DNA from: Hofstenia miamia
Taxonomy: Eukaryota; Xenacoelomorpha; Acoela; Hofsteniidae
DNA: 64,000 bases
Direction of reading: 5' to 3'
Assembly (NCBI GenBank): GCA_900660155.1
Contig: CABFPE010000045.1
Location: 60,847-124,846, forward strand
Under the pieces are notes generated by a model that was given only the letters and a program-made list of their open reading frames with translations, had not been told where the DNA came from and did no database searches. Below are positions 36,191 to 47,078 of the stretch, in pieces (the first letter of the stretch is position 1; each line of letters begins with the position of its first letter). The position numbers and the translations under genes are program-made.

Positions 36191-37069
36191 GTGCGATATG
36201 TCAATATTGGGGCCACCAATATCACCTCCCCCAACTTTACGTATTAAATTTTCCCTACTCGTTTTGGTGTATAGTGGGTAGTTTTACCACTTCATATTTT
36301 GTATATATGTAGATATCTGCATAACTATTGGGCCTCCAAAATTGTCTAAAATTGTTTATTAAAATAGTTTTCAGATTTTAAGGTCTCAATTTTTTCAATA
36401 TTTATGTCATTACTTTGTTATTTTGGTATTTTTGGGGCCACAAAAGTCTCTAAATTCCAAACTTATCAGCCCCAAATTTGTTTCAAATTACTACTAATAA
36501 GCTGTACTTCTACTTTGTCATTTGTGGTACGTGCGACCTCACCCCTTTAGGAGGCAGAAACCGACTTTGTCAAAAAAGTTTCCCTCAAAAAAGGATTGAT
36601 TTCTCTTCTAACAATACTTTGGAGGACTTATATGATTTACTCTGCTTGCTGTAAGACATCGTTAAAATGAACATAATAGGTTATTCTCAAATGAATGATT
36701 TGAGCGTTATTATATTTATTTGTTGATTTCCTTGTTGTTTTTTGCTTCCGCAGTTACCAAGAAGTTAATGATATGTTGGTTTTTAATTCCTGAATAAATT
36801 AACCTAAACAGCAATTATATGACTAGTTTATGCAGTGTGCAGACGTTTGTTTATTTGCTTAATTTCGTAGTTTCTACAATGCGCAAAGTGTTTTTTAATT
36901 GTTCACTATCCACACGTTTTGATAGGTAAGGGCAACCTGGTCAAGTGATTCAAGTATTCTCATTTATAATTGAATTGAAAATTGTTTCTACATGAAATTG
37001 AGGTAATGACGCATTTCTTGAAATCTTACTCTTACAACAACACGTAAATGTATGCCGCATACATACAGT

Positions 37070-37107
<38 letters not shown>

Positions 37108-39879
37108 GTAGTCCATGAAAGGTAACCTACTTATATCAATATAAGTGATTTCTCAGTAAACCGTGATACTTTTTTGCATTTGTTATGCTTCATTGTGATG
37201 AAAAATTGTGATTTAGTCACATATTGGTCAAAACGATACAAATGCCTGTCTACTTTAATTCGCAATATATATATGTATATATGAAAAACACGATAACAAC
37301 TAAAGAAAACTATGAGAACAAACAAAGAATTACAAGTTTTGAAAATTGAACCAGTATTTTATGGCAGGAGTATTATTTCCTTAACTTCCTCCCGTTCTGC
37401 TTTAGTTTCACGCGCTTTTTTCATGCCTAAATCTAATAATATTTACGTATGGTTATTGATTATTCCCATCGAACAAAAGTATATAATTCTATAAAATTCC
37501 ATCTGTCCTATTTTTTAATATTTCTCCATCTTATATTGTTCCTATGTACCACGTCTGTCTTCAATTTGCTCATAACCCTCGATTTGAACCTTTCCATATT
37601 TTTCGATATAACTCAGAGACCGCTTTTTAAATAAACTATTCTTCCATGATTTTTTTCTTTAACTTGTTCTGCAACATTTGACGAAAAATTATGCAGATAG
37701 GGTCAATGGTTACAAAGTTAGAAAGAAAAAGGTCCATGAAAAACTGAAACTTCTTGAGAGTTTCAAAAATGACGATTTTGTATGTAAAGGCTATAAATTG
37801 CAACCGATGCATAATTTTATTAATTATAATTAAGTGTTTTTTATGTTCTATTTGCTTTATAAGCCTTTCTCTTGATTCCTATTTAGTAATATTTCTAACA
37901 TTTTGTGTCAATAATGAGAAACTTAGAAAATTCGGATACATAACCTAATTAATGTGCGCATAGTTTACATATTAATTATCGTATCCTAAAATAGTTTTAC
38001 CAAGATATACCTCACATGCCAAAGTATCTCTACACCAAATTTGGTGTTGATAGGATTTACTGTTTCCGAGATTTTATTGGGACGGCCAAATCGCCCCCTC
38101 CGGAATAACTGCTACAAAAGCCCAGGTAAAATAGGGTTAACAGTGTTCTTTACCATCTTAATACAGAGTCTACGGATAGTTATAATTATAAGCCAATCTT
38201 TTTGGCCACGACTGCAAAAAGTACTTTTTTTAACAAGGACCCCATGGCTTTGTCTTACTTTCTTACCAGATTTATTTAAATTATCTTCTAAGACCTCCAT
38301 GTAAGTTAATTCTTTTTCTTAGGCAGACATTGATTATTTTTATTGTGTTTTGATGTTCAATTTTGTATAAAGATATGGATTCATTGATTTGGAAGATACT
38401 TCTTCCCTAGCGATGATTGGTACTGCGATCCATCCGACTTTTTTGGAATCATTTACTCATTGGACAATCAATTGACATATCAAGTTCCGGTGTTCGAAAA
38501 TATTTTTTGGAAGGAGTCTTGAGCTCTTCTGATTTCAATTTTTAAGCTTCGCCAGGAACACTATATTCTGCAACAATCCACCACTGCTTTTGGATCAATT
38601 TCTGGGAAACTTTATGATCCCACATTCTTGGTAGTCATTACCATTTGTATGCTTATCAGAACGAAGTCACTATCAATAAGATGGATACCTTCTTATAACA
38701 ATCCCGTAGATATTCCCAGTAGACTTTTCTCCCATTTCCTACCTCAAACTTTCATTTATTAGTTTTAGTTCGTGCAACTTATAAATGTGTAATTCAGGTG
38801 TTGTCTACTTAAACCTAGGCTACTATCACTTTTTTATGCCCCTACAGCAATAATTTGTTTTTGTTTAAATATAGATATGGTATTATTTGCCATTTTAGTA
38901 CTCCCAGTTTTGTATAAATGAAGAGAAAATAAAGTTAGAAACTTAGCAGTAGCCAGAAAAATGATCAGAGAAACTCTCATTTCTTCCATCTTAGGAGATA
39001 AACTACATTAAGTTTGTAAGAAAAATATTTTATTATTTGAATAATTAGCATTGACCATGATATTAAATATATTTTAAATGCTTAGTTTGGCGGAGTCTAT
39101 ACAGTATTTTATACTCATTTCCATAAAGTGCCCATATCCAATCAAAATACTTGACATGAAGTTGAGCATTGTCTTCTATGGTTTAGTTAGTTCAAAATTT
39201 TTTATTTTCAGACTAATCTAACCACGCAAATTATATAGAACCATCTTGCACATCGTTGATAGTAATTTTGTAAAGATCTCTCAGATAAAGCAAGTCAACA
39301 CTGTTTGAAGTACCGCGGTCACATGCTTACTGAGAATTGACTTACCTTATGACACAGTGTTAAGTCCTCAATTTACCATAATTGATTTTTAAGATGAAGT
39401 TTATAAAAGTGAGCCGAAATGCAGTCTCCCAATCTCACCTCAAATCCGCACATTAACATGCGGTTGCAAGCAGTACTCTTAAAACCACGAGAGAGTTCGG
39501 AAACAGCCGCTGATCAGCTTAGCTCTAGTTAGTAAATTCATTATAATAATCACATAAATCCTTAATTTAACTTTTGGCATGTAGGTCTTTATTGTGCCTT
39601 TACGAATTGCAAGTTTTCTCACGTATTTTACCTAAAAATATTTCACAGAAATCAATGATTAGATAGCTACTGCTAATTCAGATATCGCTACCGCTACTTT
39701 TCAGGGGCGGGTTGTAACTGTAGCTGTTGATAAAAATGTAGTGAATATAGCGATCGTTAGTCGTGAATTGTGAGGCCTCAATCGTAACCGTCAATCAAAT
39801 TCATTCGAAGCTTATCACATCGTCTTATTAACACAATTACCTGCAAATTTATTGTTTCATTTAACCTAAAAACTTTTAT
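36191..39879. other. No gene recognised
   Basis: (TA)n runs occur at 37070-37108. A perfect 16-bp palindrome ACACCAAATTTGGTGT sits at about 38033-38048. No coding frame was convincing. Confidence 0.4.
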
Positions 39880-40290
39880 TCCTTACTCTTATTCGGTTGG
39901 AATCGGTTCGGTTTCGGGTACAAAGATGTGTATAAGAGACAGGGTTTCGGGTAAGCCGCTTTCAAGTTGATTCCGTTTTTGACATTTAAAAGATTGTTTG
40001 TATTAACCAAAATAGTAAGACAATCAGTTCCTTTGACATTATTTCTAATATTCATTAGATTTCTTTTCCTATCAGGAAACAACCGAAGATTGGGATTTAA
40101 TATTATAAGCAGTCCATTAAAAGTCAAAATGAGAACAATACATTTATCATTCGTTTGAAATTTTGAAGGTCACTTTGCAGTTCGATATTTCGGCTAAGAT
40201 TCGGGTAAGATGCTGTGCAGCTTGGAAAATTTCAGGTACATTCGGTTCCACATGCTGTACCCGATTTCAACTATGCACGGAAGTGATTCG
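39880..40290. repeat. Degenerate CGGTT/GGGTA array, possible transposon remnant
   Basis: Short motifs such as TTCGGTTGGAATCGGTTCGG (39892), TTTCGGGTA (39912, 39944), TCGGGTAAG (40200) and TACCCGATTTC (40258) cluster in both orientations, as in hAT subterminal regions. No ends were defined. Confidence 0.35.
39924..39942 (+). other. Tn5/Nextera mosaic-end adapter embedded in the assembly
   Basis: AGATGTGTATAAGAGACAG is the exact 19-base Tn5 mosaic end used in Nextera libraries. The host string GGTTTCGGGTA is present on both sides (39910-39920 and 39943-39953), as expected from a read junction at a transposition duplication. This is sequencing contamination, not genome. Confidence 0.95.
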
Positions 40291-40294
40291 TTGT

Positions 40295-40322
40295 AATAAG
40301 AGATGGTCATCCATCTCTTATT
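40295..40322. repeat. Perfect 12-bp stem-loop
   Basis: AATAAGAGATGG, loop TCAT, CCATCTCTTATT. It could be a cruciform or foldback remnant. No terminator role is implied in this genome. Confidence 0.6.
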
Positions 40323-41933
40323 ATTTGAAAAAAATTAGTCTTTATTTGGAATAAATGTATAATCAAATTTTCAATATTTTACGAAGCTTAACAGGGACAA
40401 CAAGCTTTGTAGAGATAAAATACAATTATCCGCCAGCCTAGAAAACGAATCTCCACACCACAGTCCACTTACGAAACACTTGGAGAATTGTACGAAAAAT
40501 GAATCCGAAAACTTTGAAAATGGGTTTTGGCGCTTAACCTTATTTGACAATAGGGTTTGATTTCGCCCCTACAAGCTCTTTACAATTTTAGCTTTTGTGA
40601 CTATTACTTTATAGTATCAGAAGTATTCGGACAAAATTTGAAGAAATCTTACTCGATGTAGGACTTCTGTCAATAATATTTATAATATGTTGATTATGCA
40701 ATGTTGCGTTTTTACATTTCGACATTCTATATATTTTGTCCAGCATAGGCTTCCATGAATACATTAATCAGTTCAGTCAGCTCAGAGAGCATAATATAAC
40801 TACTCTATTGAAAAATTCCCCTCCTTTTCGCTACCTAATAATGACATGACCTCCAATCAAATGGCCTCGTTTTGTAGAGGAAGCATTGTTTTAGTGACAT
40901 GCAAAGTTTCATAAAAAAAATTTGTTAGGCGGCTGAATGAACACCTTGTGACTTCATCAGACAAAATATCCTGCGGCAAATAGCATTAAAATGCACTTGG
41001 TAGCAAATTAGGATAATAAGTTACAGGTACTGGAACGGTAGCTGATATTAAAGTAGCTGCAGCCAACAGTAACGGCCTTTTCATGTAGTTGTCAATTGAC
41101 TGATACAAATGAGGCGTTATTTTCTAAAGAATAATGTTTTTATTAAGTATTATGTTAATATATTTCATGGAATTTAGCCCGGCAAAGCCATTGCAGCAAG
41201 TTGGTCATTTTTTTTGAATTAAACTAACCCACCCAATTCAAAAAGTATTCACCAAAACCAGACTCAACTCATCCCGACCTGCATAACCTGACCAAAATGT
41301 ACTGTACATAATTCTCAAAATCAATTCCTTTTAAATTCGTCATCATCGACCTGATCTATTGAATGCTGATAACATACGTTTTCAAATAGACTACATAAAA
41401 TTACATTATTTCCTGCAAAATTAAAATATTCTTTACGGTAATAAAGTACATTAAAGTGAATATTACGTAGTTTTTTTAATTTTAGGCAACGTGAACTGAC
41501 ATACTCGACTAATCTTCATGAAAATTTACTAATGTAACCCAACTTTTCGTACAATATTAACCAACCCAACCTACTGTATTTAAATGCAACCCAATCAAAT
41601 CCATGGGTCAAACCAACCTACATGTAAGCTCTGTTCGAAGCAATCTCAGCAGACTGTTCTTTGTACCAGAAATGGACATGGGCCGAAAACTTAGGCCCAA
41701 GCCCGGTCGATTTAATTAAATGCCAGCTTGTCCCTTTTTATGAACCCTATTATGACAGTTGCTAAAAATCTTAATTTTTCGGTTCGATAAGTTTAAATTG
41801 AGGTTTGAAGAGTACGTGAAAACAAATGTAAAGTTTCAAAATTATATTATTTTTCAACGGATTGCTTTTAATTGTATTGCCTTCATTGTACTTGGGTTTT
41901 TTTCAATAACTCGCCCCGTGGCCATCACATTGT
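40323..41933. other. No gene; degenerate CCAACCC array
   Basis: Between 41225 and 41640 many short CCAACCC or CAACCCAA strings occur, flanked by AGCCCGG-like strings (41177 and 41699). This may be a decayed non-autonomous transposon. Nothing is recognised elsewhere. Confidence 0.35.
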
Positions 41934-42126
41934 ATTTGTATTAGTGTTGTGCGTCCCAATATACTTTAACCGTATTAACCGGACCGGATTGCTTCTTAAC
42001 TTAACCTGATTTTAACCGGTTTTAACCGGATCCTTAAAAATTTGAACTATATTCATATTCAAGTTTAAAAAAATATATTCAATAACTATATGTCAAAATC
42101 AAATTGGTCTATTCTTATGCGTTAAC

Positions 42127-42128
<2 letters not shown>

Positions 42129-42161
<33 letters not shown>

Positions 42162-42795
42162 GTTATTCTTGAGGCATTCTGCTTTGTTTTGCAAAAAATT
42201 TTGAGAAGTAGTTATCNATGATGAATGACTGGCCGGCCCAGAGCGCTGACCTAAACATTATTGAAAATTTTTGGGATATCCTCAAGGATAAGGTCATGAA
42301 AAGAAAACCTGGCAATGTTGAAGATCTTTGGAGTTACACCGAAGAAGAATTTTACTTGGTTCCGGATGAATACATTTTTACATTGTACAAGTCTATGGCA
42401 TCCCGTGTAAAGAAGGTGATAAATGCAAAAGGAGGATCCACAAAGTACTAATATTGTTTTTCAATGTTATTCTCTGCTTTTATATATTTTCGTGTACATT
42501 TCATAACATTTGAATACATGATCATTTATATTCAATAAAAATTTGGGTTTTGAATCCATTTGTCACGACTGGCCTAAAATAGATGAACGATGCCTGTTAT
42601 GATAATAATAATATATATATATATATATAACATTTAAGTTTGTTTTGAAAGATGTGTGAAAATAGTTTCCTACTGGAATTCTAAATAAGGTTACATTAAA
42701 GTTTAAACTAACAATTTTTACTCCAATATATTATGTTTGTGGTATGTTTAAATACAAGTGAGATAAGAACTCAGATATGCTTCATCACAAAGTCC

Positions 42796-42821
<26 letters not shown>
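42129..42821. repeat. (TA)n microsatellites around the mariner fragment
   Basis: Runs at 42129-42159, 42609-42629 and 42796-42821. TA is the Tc1/mariner target, so the runs may have attracted or grown from the insertion. Confidence 0.9.
42218..42451 (+). pseudogene. Tc1/mariner transposase C-terminal fragment
   Basis: The open frame reads 'NDWPAQSADLNIIENFWDIL', the third-acid region of the DDE transposase (PAQSxDLNxIEN), followed by 'SMASRVKKVINAKGGSTKY', the usual C-terminus of Tc1-like enzymes. The first two catalytic acids and the DNA-binding domain are missing. The sequence is joined through a single N at 42217, so the truncation may be partly an assembly effect. A natural stop at 42449 and a 3' flank ending near 'GTCACGACTGGCC' (42562) follow. 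It is derived from a Tc1/mariner insertion at TA-rich sequence. Confidence 0.88.
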
Positions 42822-42826
<5 letters not shown>

Positions 42827-43559
42827 GCTTCTTAGATATGAAATTTTTTGAAGAAAGATTTATTGAAAATGAGCGTAGTCTATTAAAGCTTAATGAAGAG
42901 AAGATGTGTCCGGTTATACGCAAAATTGGATTAAAAAAAGAAATTTAGAACTTTATGAATGAATTGAAATCTAGGCTATATAGCAACAGCAAACCGAATT
43001 TATGCACCTTTTTATTGCAAATTTTATATTTTTAAACTAGTCCGCGCGTTATTGCAATTCTATAGCTTGAAAGGCAAAAATATAAATTAGGACTAGAATT
43101 ACAACCATAGGAATCTTTCCTCCCTTTTCCACAATTTCTATTTTGTTGTAATACCGCAATCAGTGAATCAATATATGTTGAAAGTCAAATTACTTACCCG
43201 GATTTTAACCTGATTACCTGGCTCCGGCTGATTATCCGTATTTAACCGGACCGGTTTAACCGGTTTTAACCTGAACGGATTAACCGGACCGAATCCAGCA
43301 GTAATTTGTATACTAATTATGAGTAGTTCACAATTCGTAATATCAAATTTTTGTTGATTGCATTTTTTACTTAGTACCCATAATTATATTCAAGAAATGT
43401 CGTTTGAAATTATCTGTAGGCATGTAAATTAACACTTTAATTATCTGCTAGGGGTTATCAAGAACATCTTGTACAACAGAATGATTCAATGCAATGTTGG
43501 ATTACCAATATTGCACAATTAAAAAGTGCTATTGTTAATTGACCTTAAACAGCCTGAGG

Positions 43560-44060
43560 ATTTTTAAAAAATTTTCATGATTCTAAAAATAAATTTAAAC
43601 GCTAATATCTCAAAAACTATTAATGGTGTGCTCAATCCGAAAGCACCACGTAATAGAGGAGAGCCTCATCTTTCTTTTTCGCTGTAAATCCGCGCGCTGG
43701 TCTTGTCTTATCGACCTCTGACGTCGCGCACGGCACGCCTCAATGGGTTTGGAATATCTTTGCACACATCACGAAACAGTAAAAGTTCTTTGTTGCTTCC
43801 AGGGGCTCAAACCTTCTAAATACATTAACACTAGGTATGGAGAGAATTTAAATCTTTTTCAAAAATTCGAAAATTTCTAAGAAAACTTGTTTAACAATTC
43901 CTGCCACAGGAAAAAGCTTAAATAAAAATTTTCAACATTGCATTAATGCATGTTCCCCAATAGACCTACCCATGCCCTAAGATTTTCAAATTTGGAAATA
44001 TGCTCGGAGAAAATTCTTTGTAAGTGTGAAAAAACAGTTTGTCCTTTAAAACAGACGCTA
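43560..44060 (+). repeat. Dispersed repeat R, copy 1
   Basis: Block order: 'AACTATTAATGGTGTGC', 'GGAGAGCCTCATCTTTC', 'CCTCTGACGTCGCGCAC', 'AAAGTTCTTTGTTGCTTCC' and 'TTTTCAAATTTGGAAATATG'. The blocks recur in the same order at 52070, 54250, 58020 and 59380. It is noncoding and its class is unknown. Confidence 0.6.
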
Positions 44061-44342
44061 GGCTGTTTAAGGTTAAGCATTTGCATCAAGCTTTTTTTCC
44101 AAACTTCACACCCGTCCCGTTTATACATTATACTCCAAGGTTTATTAAATAGTAGATAATGCTACTACCACACTCGATATATTTTCTAAAATTCGAAAAA
44201 TATTGTATTAATAGTGAAGAATACACTAAGGAATATTTAGATATTCAAATTTCATGTGAGCATTAAACATTAAACATTAAAAATATTTAATATGCACTAG
44301 CTAAGTACAAGCTTTGCTAAAAGTTATACAAAACTACTTAAT

Positions 44343-46041
44343 TTAAGATAAAATCCCTTTCATTACTCTATGAGCAAACACATTTATGTTCTTTGAAAAA
44401 TATGCATGCATAGGATGCATTGGATTATTAATAATATTCTTAGCAAGTCTCATGTCTTCTTTTTCTCTTATCTGGAATGCATCATACAAATTTTCACAGT
44501 ACCCGGCATCATAGCTTCTGCAGAAAAACCTATTTATTCTTTTTAGTACTGTTGAGTCTGCGCCATATATTGAAATTCCATACCCCACTTTGCTGACTAC
44601 TAATGCTTCAAAGATTCTTGTTCTTTCCTTAAGGTTGTAGTTGTTGGACTTTAAGTCTCTAAGAACATAAGCTAATCTATTGAGTCTTGTTAGAAGTTGT
44701 TTGCAATGTTTATTAAATTTCATGTTATCTTGAAATATAATACCCAAAACTGAGGTATGTTCACATGCAGAATAACAAGATTGCATTTCATCACAAGAGC
44801 ATTCATTATTTTTACTAAGAGAGAATTTCATCAATTTAGTTTTAGTGTAGTTAATTTTTAAATTCATTCTTTCTGCCCATAAATTTACAGATACTTCTGT
44901 TTGCTTCAATGCAGATTTTTGAGTGGCATTATGCTTTTTAATGCATGGAGCTACAATAGTTAAATCATCTGAATATTTCAATATGCTACATTCTGGTTCA
45001 GAAGAGCGCAGCAAATCACTAGAAATGGAATATACATTTGGTCAACCTACAATTCCTTGTGATGATCCCAATGAAATTGGAATTGGATGACATGTTTTTT
45101 CCTTTGAATAGTAATTGCTGATAACGATCTTTTGTAAAAGAATATAACCAAGAGCAAATATGTGGAGATTCAATGAAATTGCTAAGTATTGATGCTGCAC
45201 TCTCTTGATCAATTGTATCAAAGGCTTTTGAAAAGTAGAGTAAGACTGCATGCATATTGCCTACATTGATGTCGTCTAAAGAATGACATATTTTATGTTG
45301 CAAGGCAATAAGGCAATCATTGGTTGACATTCTTTTCTTATATGCAAATTAATTAATGTCACCTTTCTTCAATATTGCAGGAGAAATATACGTCTTATGT
45401 ATGATGGTTTCAAAAATTCTAGCTGATAGTGATGTGATACTAATTCCGCGAATTTCATTTGGAAGTCTTGCTATTTTGATTTTAGGTAGAGGACATATAT
45501 TTGCCAACTTATAACGTGAAGGAAATACGCCAGCACTTATAGAATCATTCCACAGTATATGGTAAATTGGCGATATTAGATCCCAATAATTTCTATATAT
45601 CCAATATGGAATTCCATTAGGTCCACTGGCTGTTTTCCTACAATGTCGGACATGATATGCCACTACATTAAGAGGTATAAATGGCGCATCTTCAGATAAA
45701 AGATCAAATACAGGAGGTGGCCTATGCTGATATTCTGGATGACGTTGCGATCTGGATGCTAAAGCTAAATTTAGCTCTTCACATTCGAAACTATCAACAT
45801 CAATCTTGCGGTCAGAATAATTTCTGTTTGAAATTACATCAATTTTCCTCCACCAATCCTTTGAACCTAATTGTTCAATATTATATAGTTTCATTTGTCT
45901 TATCCTTGTAGAAAATGCCGCTGCTTTAGCAAATTGATGCTTACTTGCAAATTTTTGTTTTTGATTTATCATATATTTAATTTTCGGTGTAACCCATTTT
46001 GGATCTCTGTCACTCATCCAAACAGATTTTAGTGGAAACAC
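44343..46041 (-). pseudogene. Reverse transcriptase domain of the second LINE
   Basis: Three frames in series. 45349-46041 holds the N-terminal linker and fingers ('ASGPNGIPYWIYRNY', 'LANICPLPKIK', 'RGISITSLSARIFE'). 45019-45330 holds 'LLYFSKAFDTIDQESA' (first catalytic Asp replaced or shifted in a LxFSKAFD context) and 'QQLLFKGK'. 44343-45014 begins just before 'ILKYSDDLTIVAPC' (catalytic YSDD) and includes 'MNLKINYTKTKLMKFS', 'ILGIIFQDNMKFN'-like thumb and a Cys-containing tail. The breaks make it inactive. Confidence 0.85.
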
Positions 46042-46105
46042 TTCTTGAAATATTTGAAATATTCTATGTTCAAAATTTGCAAGATTTTCATCGAAATTTT
46101 CAGCA

Positions 46106-46867
46106 TCAATCGTGAATTTTGTAGTCTTCCATGTGCATTCGTTTAGTAAATTCGATGTGATATTTCCTGCTTAAATCTCGAAAAAATCTCTTTGTACGTA
46201 TAGCTGGCAAACGTTTCCTTGGAGTAAGTAATAAGGCCTTATGATCTGATTTGATATTAAGTTCTACACTCATAACTTCTGCAACTAGATGCGAGTGTGT
46301 GGTTAACAAAAGGTCTAGTTTAGCATTGCCACGACTTGGAGGACTATCCAAGATAACTAGATCCGTTTCACTTAATAAAAAATCTAGATCCAACCTATTC
46401 CAATCTCCACCGATTATGACAGGAACATTGCTATAGATTTTTTGGAATTCATTACAAGATTGTGATAAATACTTTAAAATTTGTGTATTGCGACCTGGGG
46501 GATTATATGATACATTAACCAAGTATTTTTTGGAGTTTTTCTGAACCAAAACCCACAAAGATTCCGTATCATTTTCTCCCATACCAATTATTTCACTGCC
46601 AAAACATTTACGAATGTAAACAATGACTCCACCGCCTTTGTGTAATTTTTTACATTGAGTTTTGCGTCAATAACAAATATCTCTATCTCTTCGGGGATGT
46701 TCATAACCTGCAATTGCAACATATTGGTCAGGGTGATTTGGTCGAATATGTGCTTCAGTTATTAAACAGATATCAACATTCAAATCTTCCAAATATTGTC
46801 CTAATGCAGTTGAGATTTTCATACCATCTTCAAGATATCGTATTATAGACATTGCATTGAAAAGCAT
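46106..46867 (-). pseudogene. Endonuclease domain of the second LINE
   Basis: Frame 46667-46867 has 'DVCLITEAHI'-type sequence with the metal-binding Glu (ICLITEAHIRP). After a break, frame 46106-46582 has 'NVSYNPPGRN', 'VIIGGDWNRLDLDFL' (GDxN motif) and 'NIKSDHKALLL' (SDH motif with catalytic His). These are the landmark residues of apurinic-type LINE endonucleases, which nick the target. The break between the two frames removes the middle of the domain. Confidence 0.82.
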
Positions 46868-46954
46868 AAATTTAGGTAGACTATCCTAGCCTAGTCAATT
46901 ATCTAAATTTACAATTGGAGGGCAATTACCCCAATCAATCTTTGAAACTAGCAA

Positions 46955-47078
46955 GGCCTATGCTGATATTCTGGATGACGTTGCGATATGGATGCTAAAG
47001 CTAAATTTAGCTCTTCACATTCTAAACTATCAACATCAATCTTGCGGTCAGAATAATTTCTGTTTGAAATTACATCAA
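46955..47078 (-). repeat. Displaced 124-bp duplicate of internal LINE sequence
   Basis: Nearly identical to 45719-45842 of the adjacent LINE (two or three differences, for example GATATGG for GATCTGG), in the same orientation, beginning abruptly at GGCCTATGCTGA and ending at ATTACATCAA. It is an isolated copy about 1.2 kb from its source. Confidence 0.9.

Larger units (their letters stand above)
41942..43303. mobile_element. hAT-like element with perfect 8-bp duplication
   Basis: ATTTGTAT is duplicated exactly at 41934-41941 and 43304-43311. The ends read TAGTGTTGTGCGTCC on the left and, reverse complemented, TACTGCTGGATTCGG on the right. Next to each end are arrays of TTAACCGG and GGTTTTAACC (41965-42035 and 43195-43290), a subterminal organisation common in hAT elements. 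The interior holds a Tc1/mariner fragment and three (TA)n runs. There is no hAT transposase, so it is non-autonomous and served as target for the mariner. Confidence 0.8.
44261..46900 (-). mobile_element. Second LINE family (jockey/CR1 superfamily), broken
   Basis: Minus-strand order: endonuclease (46106-46867), reverse transcriptase (44343-46041) and a 3' tail with three ATTAAAC-type units (44261-44283). Its sequence differs clearly from the CR1-like LINE: the palm box is YSDD, and the fingers carry 'SGPNGIPYWIYRNYWDLISP'. At least four frame breaks occur (about 46660, 46100, 45340 and 45015). No ORF1 was found upstream. It is truncated or decayed at the 5' side near 46900. Confidence 0.85.

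Noticed and set aside
36155-38110. Possible hAT element starting at CAGTGGCGG.
   Set aside because: No partner terminus or 8-bp duplication could be found in the following 2 kb.
38041-38304. 87-residue plus frame and its antisense frame.
   Set aside because: Both strands are open by chance; no domain, and the sequence begins in a palindromic repeat-like stretch.
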